From Thermoplasmata archaeon (GTDB taxonomy: Archaea > Thermoplasmatota > Thermoplasmata > JAGHBH01), in the NCBI GenBank assembly GCA_021161085.1, contig JAGHBH010000184.1, positions 1 through 7,827 on the forward strand: 7,827 bases of DNA. The letters are read 5' to 3'. How positions within the stretch are numbered: position 1 is the stretch's first letter; each line of letters opens with the position of its first letter. The position numbers were made by a program, and so were the translations under genes. Of the stretch, positions 1 to 4,979 are shown one piece after another. Below the pieces are notes generated by a model. The model saw nothing but the letters and a program-made list of their open reading frames with translations, did no database searches and was not told the DNA's origin.

Positions 1-84
1 ATTCTCGCCTGCGCTGCCGCAAAGGAGGCCGATGTCGAGAGGGTGAGGGAGGCCATGGATGAGGTTATGGCCAGCCTAAGTTGA
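1..84 (+). CDS. C-terminal fragment of an unidentified protein (27 residues)
   Basis: An open frame runs from the first base of the window to a TGA at 82-84 and encodes the last 27 residues of a protein whose start lies outside. The fragment is alanine-rich and then a charged amphipathic helix (core AKEADVERVREAMDEVMASL). That is typical of a C-terminal helix but diagnoses no family. It ends 12 nt before the ATG of the methyltransferase gene, so the two are probably co-transcribed. No function is assigned. The frame is supported by its position immediately upstream of a real gene, its AGG-rich codon use and the absence of any other plausible gene here. Confidence 0.6.
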   Translation: MLACAAAKEADVERVREAMDEVMASLS

Positions 85-96
85 GGGAAGGGGACC

Positions 97-1365
97 ATGA
101 GCCCGCCTGCCTGCCTTGAACATGATATTCTGGTGTTTCTCTCGCTGGAGAACGAGGAATTGGCGCTGGGGGAGGTCTCCGCCGTCGCCCAGGTGCTCGG
201 ACACCGCGGCTTTTTCCATCCGGAGACAGGAATCGTTCTTTTATCAAGGGGAAAAAGGGAGAGGGAAGACCCTCCGGGAGGATGTGAGAATCCAAGACCG
301 GCGGCCGATGCTGCATCCGTACTGGCGTCCAGACTGGGGCTGGCCAGATATGTTCTGTCGCCGGTGTTCTGCTATTCCCATGCTCTGTTCTCCGACAGCG
401 TGCCCTCCGAAGGCTTCGCCTCAGGTTCCGGGAGGACATTCGGGGAAGGGATGGAGAGTATTCTCTCGGACGCTGCTGAGAGGCTTGTTCCTTCAATTAC
501 GGGAAAAAGGTACAGGGTCACTGTCCAGGCGGCCAGGAGTTGGAAGGACGGGGCGTCCGTGGGGGTTTCCGTGGGTGTGTCCGGGGGAGACAGGGTAGGA
601 GGGAGAGATATCCTCGGAGAGGTCTCCGGGTATATAAGGTCCGCTCTCGGCGAATTGCTGGCCCGTGATGGAAACGTGGACCTCCTGAGGCCGGAGAGGG
701 AGGTGGTGGTCCTTCTCGGGAGGGAGACTATGTATATCGGCCTGCTGACCGGTACCGTTGACCGCCGGGGGTTGGAGGACAGGAAGGTGGAGAACAGACC
801 GTTCTTCTCCCCCATATCCATACATCCCAAGTATGCCAGGGCGATGATCAACCTGTCCGGTGTGGGCGAGAGGGGGGTGGTTTACGATCCGCTATGCGGC
901 ACCGGGGGCATACTGATAGAGGCCGCCCTGATGGGGCTGGAGGCGGTGGGCAGCGACATACGTGAGGACATGGTTGTGGGGGCCAGGGAAAACGGAAAGC
1001 ACTTCGGTCTGGAGATAAGGACCTTCCGGAGGGACATCCGCAGCCCCTCGGAGGAACCGGGGGAATACGACGCCCTCGTAACCGATCCCCCGTATGGCAG
1101 GTCAACGAGGATGTCGGGCACCCTGGAAGGCATACTCCGGGGGGTGTTTGCAGACGCCTCCGAACATCTGGTGCCCGGCGGAAGGGTTGTTGTCTGTGTC
1201 CCGGATCCGGAGGCCCCGATGAGGGCCCTGGACATGCTCCGGTCGCTTCTCTCGACACCCTGTTCCCCCCCTGCCGACCCCCATGTTTTCGAGATGAAGG
1301 AGTCCTACAGTATAAGGGTCCACGGAAGCCTCACAAGGCATGTGATGGTGTTCGAAAAAAAGTGA
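97..1365 (+). CDS. trmG10: tRNA (guanine-N2) methyltransferase, archaeal Trm-G10 type (THUMP + Rossmann)
   Basis: This is a predicted SAM-dependent enzyme that forms N2-methyl- and N2,N2-dimethylguanosine, most likely at position 10 of tRNA. The N-terminal half (about residues 1-220) looks like the NFLD/THUMP tRNA-binding module. It opens with the family-like segment FLSLENEELALGEV (14-27). Next come the conserved linker RPFFSPISIHPKYAR (234-248), the SAM-binding motif I DPLCGTGG (264-271) and the N-methyltransferase motif IV DPPYG (330-334). Archaeal members are, from memory, about 330-350 residues. This one has 422, with the extra length in the N-terminal half, which includes a low-complexity stretch around 150-170 (GASVGVSVGVSGG). 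The ATG at 97 follows GAGGG (83-87) and AGGGG (89-93), and no alternative in-frame start is near. The SAM and catalytic motifs are intact. The class is secure. The exact target base is inferred, since related THUMP methyltransferases act at other tRNA positions. Confidence 0.85.
   Translation: MSPPACLEHDILVFLSLENEELALGEVSAVAQVLGHRGFFHPETGIVLLSRGKREREDPPGGCENPRPAADAASVLASRLGLARYVLSPVFCYSHALFSDSVPSEGFASGSGRTFGEGMESILSDAAERLVPSITGKRYRVTVQAARSWKDGASVGVSVGVSGGDRVGGRDILGEVSGYIRSALGELLARDGNVDLLRPEREVVVLLGRETMYIGLLTGTVDRRGLEDRKVENRPFFSPISIHPKYARAMINLSGVGERGVVYDPLCGTGGILIEAALMGLEAVGSDIREDMVVGARENGKHFGLEIRTFRRDIRSPSEEPGEYDALVTDPPYGRSTRMSGTLEGILRGVFADASEHLVPGGRVVVCVPDPEAPMRALDMLRSLLSTPCSPPADPHVFEMKESYSIRVHGSLTRHVMVFEKK
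1355..1361 (-). terminator. Oligo-T terminator for the leftward coiled-coil gene
   Basis: Read on the - strand, seven consecutive T residues lie about 42 nt beyond the stop codon of the coiled-coil gene. They overlap the last Lys codons and upstream bases of the convergent methyltransferase gene. Archaeal RNA polymerase terminates at oligo-T tracts, so this is the likely end of the leftward transcript. The overlap implies that the two convergent mRNAs share an antisense 3' end. Confidence 0.5.
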
Positions 1366-1402
1366 CATCCGTCCCCCCTCCCTCCTAATAGTGCCAGCAA
1401 GT

Positions 1403-3022
1403 TCAGGACATCTCCAGCATCCTTTCCCGTTCGTACAGTTCCTTTTCCTTTTCCAGCAGCCGGAGTTCTATCTCGTCCGCCTCTTTCTTTCTGGCCATGA
1501 CCTCTCCCTCGAGAGCCTGGAGTTGCTCCCATCTGGCTATCATGGCCTCCTCAGCCCTCTTTATCTCATCCATCAGTCTTCTTAAGGATGCCTCCTTGTT
1601 GCTGAGCTCGTTGTGGATGGATGTGAGTTCCTCCTCCCGGGCTGCCAGACGCTTCCTTGCGGCCGCCAGCTCGTTCTCCCTCCGGGTTAGGTCCTCCGAT
1701 GCCTCCGCCAGACGTTTCTTCGTCCGCTCCAGTTCCTCTTCCACGGCCTCTATCCCGGCCTCCCTCTCCTTGAGGGCCTGGTCCAGTTCCTCTATCTCCT
1801 TCCTCCTCGCATCCAGTTCCTCGAACCGCTGCTCCAGAGATCTCTCCCTCTCCGCCAGGGACTCCTCCTTCCTCGCCAGCTTCTCCTCTTTCAGCACCAC
1901 TTCCTGCTCCCTCTTGACCACCGCCTTCTCCCTGTCGCCCAGGATGCGGCCCCTCTCCTTTATGGCCTCGGACCTGGCCTCTATCTCCCTCTCCTTGAGG
2001 GAGAGGGCCCTCTCCTTCTCCTCCAGTTCCTCCCTCTCTCTCCGGGCGTTCTCTATGAGTTCCACGGCCTCGCTCTTCTCCCGCTCCAGTTCCTCCCGTT
2101 CCCGCTCCAATTCCTCTTTGAGTTGTGCGAGGGCTTCCTCCCTTGAAGAGAGGTCCTCCCGGAGGCTCTCCAAGTCGGCGCGCATGTTCTCCAGTTCCTC
2201 TCTGGAGGCTGCAATCTCTTCCTCCGCGGTTCTCAGAGCGTTTTCCCTCTCCTCTATCTCCCTGGCTTTCTCTTCAAGGGCGGTTTCTCTCTCCTGGATC
2301 TCGGAAAGCCTCTGCTCTACGGCCGCTTCCCTCTCCTCCATCTCCCTGATCTTGTCCTCCCACTCGGACTCCAGGGATAGAACATGCTCCGCCCGTTTCT
2401 GCAGGGTATTCTTTAGCTCCTCCAGGCGGGAGAACTCCTCGGAGAGTTCGTATTCCACCTCCCGCCGCACGCTCTCCTTCAGCCTCTCGTAATCCTCTAT
2501 ACCGACGGCGGCCTCCGCTTCTTCTTCGACCGTCGCCCCTCCCTCCGGGGCGGTCATGGAGCTCTCCATGGTAACATCGGCGTCCTCCTCACCGCCACCC
2601 CCTACCTCTTCCAGGTCAGCAGCGTACCCCTCCTCGGCGGGGGCTTCCGGCGTGCTCTCCACTTCCATCTCGCCCCCCCCGGCCTCCACCGGCTCGGTAG
2701 AGGGCCCCTCCACTTCCAGGGTGTCGGCCGGGCCGGTCTCCTCTACCGCGCCTCCTTCTACGGTCGTGTATGGTTGTACAGCCTCGCCCTCTTCCCGGGG
2801 AACGCCGGCGGGGGCCTCCTCTCCCTCCCCTTCTATCTCCACCTCTATGACCTGGGCGCCGGAGGCCGCGGTTTCAACGCTCTCTTCCGGCACCGGGGCT
2901 TCTTGGGCGGGTTCCTGGGCAGGTTCTTTTCTCTCCCAGTTCTCCTCCGCCGGGGCGGAAGGCTCTTTCTTCTCCTCCTTCTTGTGGAAGAGCCCTCCGA
3001 ACAGTCCTCTCTTCCTGGCCAT
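1403..3022 (-). CDS. Acidic, long coiled-coil protein (539 aa), uncharacterised; possible structural/cell-division partner
   Basis: I do not recognise a named family. Three regions are visible. Residues 1-19 are basic with hydrophobic Phe/Leu/Gly (MARKRGLFGGLFHKK), resembling a peripheral membrane-binding amphipathic segment. Residues 20-175 are acidic, rich in Glu, Pro, Gly and Ala, and look disordered. Residues 189-538 form a long helix whose sequence divides into exactly 50 consecutive heptads with a hydrophobic residue at the fifth place of each (Leu/Ile/Val mostly; Met, Trp and Ala occasionally) and no register break. The first place is usually Arg or Lys. There is no transmembrane segment, no signal peptide and no ATP-binding motif, which argues against an SMC or Rad50 protein. 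The ATG at 3022 is preceded on the - strand by GGAAGGA, a modest ribosome site. The gene is divergent from the RHH/ftsZ block, which suggests, but does not show, a division or cytoskeletal role. A generic coiled-coil scaffold is the alternative. Confidence 0.8.
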   Translation of the reverse strand: MARKRGLFGGLFHKKEEKKEPSAPAEENWERKEPAQEPAQEAPVPEESVETAASGAQVIEVEIEGEGEEAPAGVPREEGEAVQPYTTVEGGAVEETGPADTLEVEGPSTEPVEAGGGEMEVESTPEAPAEEGYAADLEEVGGGGEEDADVTMESSMTAPEGGATVEEEAEAAVGIEDYERLKESVRREVEYELSEEFSRLEELKNTLQKRAEHVLSLESEWEDKIREMEEREAAVEQRLSEIQERETALEEKAREIEERENALRTAEEEIAASREELENMRADLESLREDLSSREEALAQLKEELEREREELEREKSEAVELIENARREREELEEKERALSLKEREIEARSEAIKERGRILGDREKAVVKREQEVVLKEEKLARKEESLAERERSLEQRFEELDARRKEIEELDQALKEREAGIEAVEEELERTKKRLAEASEDLTRRENELAAARKRLAAREEELTSIHNELSNKEASLRRLMDEIKRAEEAMIARWEQLQALEGEVMARKKEADEIELRLLEKEKELYERERMLEMS

Positions 3023-3087
3023 GGTTTTCCTTCCCTTTAAAGACGGCTCTCCTATGCCTCTTCTCCCGCTATTAATGCCCTTCCTCG

Positions 3088-3101
3088 TATTATACCTTTT
3101 T
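3088..3101 (-). promoter_or_regulatory. BRE/TATA-like promoter of the coiled-coil gene
   Basis: On the - strand the sequence AAAAAGGTATAATA offers a purine-rich BRE-like element followed by a TATA box. It is about 66 nt upstream of the ATG at 3022. A start about 25 nt beyond the box would fall near 3062-3066 and give a leader of roughly 40 nt. Confidence 0.5.
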
Positions 3102-3120
3102 CCTATCTAATCTTTCTATC

Positions 3121-3200
3121 TAACCTGGACCCTCCCCCTCCACCCTCAACTCCCTTCCACCCTTCCTGCCTTGTCCTGTCGGCCTTCATCTGCCTTGTCT
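3121..3200 (+). other. Pyrimidine-rich intergenic tract
   Basis: About 79% of the + strand bases here are C or T (63 of 80). The tract lies between the two divergent promoters and carries no convincing open frame. No function is assigned. Confidence 0.5.
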
Positions 3201-3209
3201 GACGATTGG
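3196..3209 (+). promoter_or_regulatory. Upstream partial copy of the RHH operator candidate
   Basis: TGTCTGACGATTGG matches the left arm plus spacer of the inverted repeat at 3280-3300 (TGTCCGACGTTTGG) in 12 of 14 positions. The two starts are 84 bp apart, close to eight turns of B-DNA. The site lies between the two divergent TATA boxes, so a protein bound here could affect both promoters. It is a candidate second binding site; no binding is shown. Confidence 0.4.
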
Positions 3210-3242
3210 AGGCGTCCGGCGGTGAAAACAACCCGAATATTG

Positions 3243-3257
3243 GGAAAGTTTTAAATA
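3243..3257 (+). promoter_or_regulatory. BRE/TATA promoter of the RHH gene
   Basis: GGAAAGTTTTAAATA fits the archaeal BRE + TATA consensus well (purine/A-rich BRE, then TTTTAAATA at 3249-3257). The expected start about 24-26 nt beyond the box is near 3280, giving a leader of about 35 nt before the ATG at 3316. It is the best-looking promoter of the FtsZ region and may drive ftsZ as well, because no clear terminator separates the two genes. Confidence 0.7.
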
Positions 3258-3279
3258 ATAGTTATTCCATAACCACAAG

Positions 3280-3300
3280 TGTCCGACGTTTGGTCGGACA
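3280..3300 (+). promoter_or_regulatory. Perfect inverted repeat at the RHH gene start site (operator candidate)
   Basis: Two perfect 8-bp arms, TGTCCGAC (3280-3287) and GTCGGACA (3293-3300), flank the 5-nt spacer GTTTG. The repeat begins where transcription is expected to start from the TATA box at 3249-3257 and ends just before the ribosome site AAAGGT (3302-3307). RHH proteins commonly bind short inverted repeats and repress their own promoters, so autorepression is the simplest reading. If transcribed, the same bases could form a stable 5' hairpin, so an RNA-level role is the alternative. Confidence 0.6.
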
Positions 3301-3315
3301 GAAAGGTATGATATC

Positions 3316-3678
3316 ATGGCCGAGACAGAGCGGGTCACCATCCGCCTCCCGAAGGATATCGTCGAAAAACTCGAACTCCTGGTCCAGGAGAAAAAGTACG
3401 AGACCAAATCCGATGTCATCCGGGCCGCCATAGACCAGTTTCTCAAGAAAGAGATAAAACCCCCCAATGTGGAACGTCTGACCGTGGAGGTCCCCAAGGG
3501 AAACCTCACCAAACTCCAGGAACTCGTGGAAGCCGGCGACTCGGTCTCCATAGACGACGCGGTCAGGGAGGCCATAAGGGAATACACCAGGATGCGCATC
3601 CAGAAGATGATCCAGGAATACGAAGAGCTCAAGAAGATAAGGATGCTGGAATCCTCTTCCAAGGGGGGCGGAGAATGA
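3316..3678 (+). CDS. Tandem ribbon-helix-helix DNA-binding regulator (CdrS-like context)
   Basis: This is a 120-residue predicted transcription factor with two RHH modules. Module 1 has strand RVTIRLP (6-12), helix A 13-25 and helix B 31-45 (SDVIRAAIDQF). Module 2 has strand RLTVEVP (54-60), helix A 62-73 and helix B 79-95 (IDDAVREAIREY). The two align without gaps at an offset of 48 residues and share Thr8/56, Pro12/60, Lys18/66, Leu19/67, Asp33/81, Arg36/84 and Ile39/87. In RHH proteins alternate strand residues contact DNA. Here they are R-T-R in module 1 but R-T-E in module 2, so the second may bind DNA weakly. A charged helix (96-110) and a Ser/Gly tail follow. The gene precedes ftsZ, as haloarchaeal CdrS precedes ftsZ2, but CdrS is a shorter single-RHH protein, so the symbol is not given. 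AAAGGT (3302-3307) supports the ATG at 3316. Confidence 0.85.
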   Translation: MAETERVTIRLPKDIVEKLELLVQEKKYETKSDVIRAAIDQFLKKEIKPPNVERLTVEVPKGNLTKLQELVEAGDSVSIDDAVREAIREYTRMRIQKMIQEYEELKKIRMLESSSKGGGE

Positions 3679-3690
3679 TCTTCCACCGCA

Positions 3691-3703
3691 CTGGCACTGC
3701 CAG
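3691..3703 (+). repeat. Short inverted repeat downstream of the RHH gene
   Basis: CTGGCA and TGCCAG, perfect 6-bp arms around one central C, lie 12 nt after the RHH stop codon. The single-base spacer suits a DNA-binding site better than an RNA hairpin, although a 4-bp stem with a 5-nt loop is possible. No T-run follows, so it is not a typical terminator. Confidence 0.3.
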
Positions 3704-3791
3704 ATCCCCCTTCCCACCATCCGCACCATCATCCCTCCTACCGCTCCTCCCCTCCAACCTCACTCTCGCGACCGGACCGCAAACGCCTTGA

Positions 3792-3811
3792 CCGTAACGG
3801 CCCGGTATAAA
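3792..3811 (+). promoter_or_regulatory. Candidate ftsZ promoter with adjacent dyad
   Basis: TATAAA at 3806-3811 is about 75 nt upstream of the ftsZ ATG, predicting a start near 3835 and a leader of about 50 nt. The upstream bases are GC-rich (CGGCCCGG), a poor BRE. A small hyphenated dyad CCGT-A-ACGG (3792-3800) sits directly upstream. The rest of the 207-bp gap between the RHH gene and ftsZ is a pyrimidine-rich tract (3701-3770, about 77% C/T) without a supported gene. ftsZ may instead be read from the promoter at 3243-3257. Confidence 0.4.
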
Positions 3812-3885
3812 CCGCTCAGCCGCAGAAGGGATGGGATGCACACGAGAACAACCGCACGGACTAGCCCGAAAAGGGAGGGACCGCC

Positions 3886-4962
3886 ATGTTCAATACCATT
3901 ATGTCACAGATAGAGCCAGCCACGGGAAGAACGGAAACGGACATGCTGAACACCATAGTCGTGGGATGCGGGGGAGGCGGAAACAACAGCCTCACCAGGC
4001 TCCACAACATAGGCCTCGGCAATACCAGAACCATAGCGGTCAACACCGACATGCAGCATCTCTACACCATAGACGCCGACGAAAAGATACTCATAGGGGA
4101 TCAGCTGACCAGGGGACACGGGGCCGGGGGCGACCCCCAGCTGGGCAGGCTGTGCGCACAGGAAAGCCTCCACAAGATAAGACCCGTGGTGGGCAACTCC
4201 AAGCTCACCTTCATCACCGCCGGAATGGGAGGCGGCACGGGTACGGGGAGCGCACCGGTCATCGCCAGGGCGGCGAAGGACAGCGGCTCCCTGGTCGTGG
4301 CAATAGTCACCATGCCCTTCTCGTACGAGGGCAGCAGAAGGAGGAAGAACGCCGAGGAGGGACTCAGGGAACTCTCCGAGATAGCGGACAGCGTGATAGT
4401 GTTGGAGAACGACAAACTCCTCAAGCTGGTCCCGCAGCTCCCCCTTAACCTGGCCTTCGGGTTCATGGACCACCTCGTGGCCACCATAATAAAGGAGATG
4501 GTGGACGCCATCACCCGGCCGTCTCTCATTAACATAGACTTCGCGGACATAAAGACCATCCTGGGCCAGGGCGGGGTATCCACCATACTCTGCGGTGAGG
4601 GACCGCCCACCCAGCCGGAGGCCATAGTCAGGGACACCCTGAGGAACAGCCTCCTGGACATAGACCCCGGAGGCGCAACGGGAGCCCTCATCCATCTCAC
4701 ATGCGGCTCGGACCTCCCCCTGGAGGCGATAAACACCATAGTGAAGGGAATAACGGACAACCTCTCGCCGGACGCAAATGTCATATTCGGCGTCCGACAG
4801 GATGAGGAGGACGACACGGTCAAGATACTGGTGGTGCTCACTGGTGTGAACGATGGGAACAGGAGGGACTCCCCACCCGCCGGGAGGATGATGGCAAGGC
4901 AGCGTACGGCGGAGACCATACGGCTGGAACGAAGGAAGAGAATGGCAGCCGCGTATATGTGA
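3886..4962 (+). CDS. ftsZ: Cell division GTPase FtsZ
   Basis: This tubulin-family GTPase polymerises at the division site. The GTP-binding signatures appear in order. T1 is GCGGGGNN (27-34). NTDMQHL (53-59) follows. The T3 region has IGDQLTRGHGAGG (70-82). The tubulin signature GMGGGTGTG is at 113-121. The T7 loop NIDFADIKT (216-224) carries the catalytic acidic residues Asp218 and Asp221, so the protein should be an active GTPase. The C-terminal FtsZ domain runs to about 320. The tail (322-358) is short and strongly basic (RQRTAETIRLERRKR) and I do not recognise a standard partner-binding peptide in it. GGAGG at 3874-3878, seven nt before the ATG, fixes the start and leaves an N-terminal extension of about 20 residues. 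Internal Met6 and Met20 lack ribosome sites. I cannot assign FtsZ1 or FtsZ2. It is preceded by an RHH gene and followed after 17 nt by an uncharacterised gene. Confidence 0.97.
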   Translation: MFNTIMSQIEPATGRTETDMLNTIVVGCGGGGNNSLTRLHNIGLGNTRTIAVNTDMQHLYTIDADEKILIGDQLTRGHGAGGDPQLGRLCAQESLHKIRPVVGNSKLTFITAGMGGGTGTGSAPVIARAAKDSGSLVVAIVTMPFSYEGSRRRKNAEEGLRELSEIADSVIVLENDKLLKLVPQLPLNLAFGFMDHLVATIIKEMVDAITRPSLINIDFADIKTILGQGGVSTILCGEGPPTQPEAIVRDTLRNSLLDIDPGGATGALIHLTCGSDLPLEAINTIVKGITDNLSPDANVIFGVRQDEEDDTVKILVVLTGVNDGNRRDSPPAGRMMARQRTAETIRLERRKRMAAAYM

Positions 4963-4967
4963 CCCCC

Positions 4968-4972
4968 GGAGG
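4968..4972 (+). promoter_or_regulatory. Ribosome binding site deciding the start of the gene after ftsZ
   Basis: GGAGG lies seven nt before the ATG at 4980, the usual spacing. A GTG at 4959-4961, in the same frame and overlapping the ftsZ stop as GTGA, would add seven residues but has no ribosome site at a proper distance. The ATG at 4980 is therefore preferred. The site lies within the 17-nt gap after the ftsZ stop, so ribosomes leaving ftsZ could reinitiate. Confidence 0.7.
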
Positions 4973-4979
4973 AAAACGG

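Noticed and set aside
1497..2492. A 331-codon serine/arginine-rich frame on the + strand
   Set aside because: It is the mirror of the Glu/Leu/Arg-rich coiled coil (GAG/GAA read backwards gives CTC/TTC, and TCC/TCT in the shifted frame). Its Ser richness is an artefact of that composition.
1403..3022. The coiled-coil protein as an SMC/Rad50-type ATPase fragment
   Set aside because: There is no Walker A, Walker B or signature motif at either end, and the N-terminus is basic and then acidic and disordered.
3770..3784. A possible third RHH half-site upstream of ftsZ (GACCGCAAACG versus GACCAAACG in the reverse of the operator)
   Set aside because: It needs a two-base insertion and keeps only half a site, too weak to claim without comparative data.
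3831..4448. A 205-codon + strand frame overlapping the ftsZ start
   Set aside because: Its His/Arg/Gln-rich translation is a frame-shifted reading of ftsZ and it has no ribosome site of its own.
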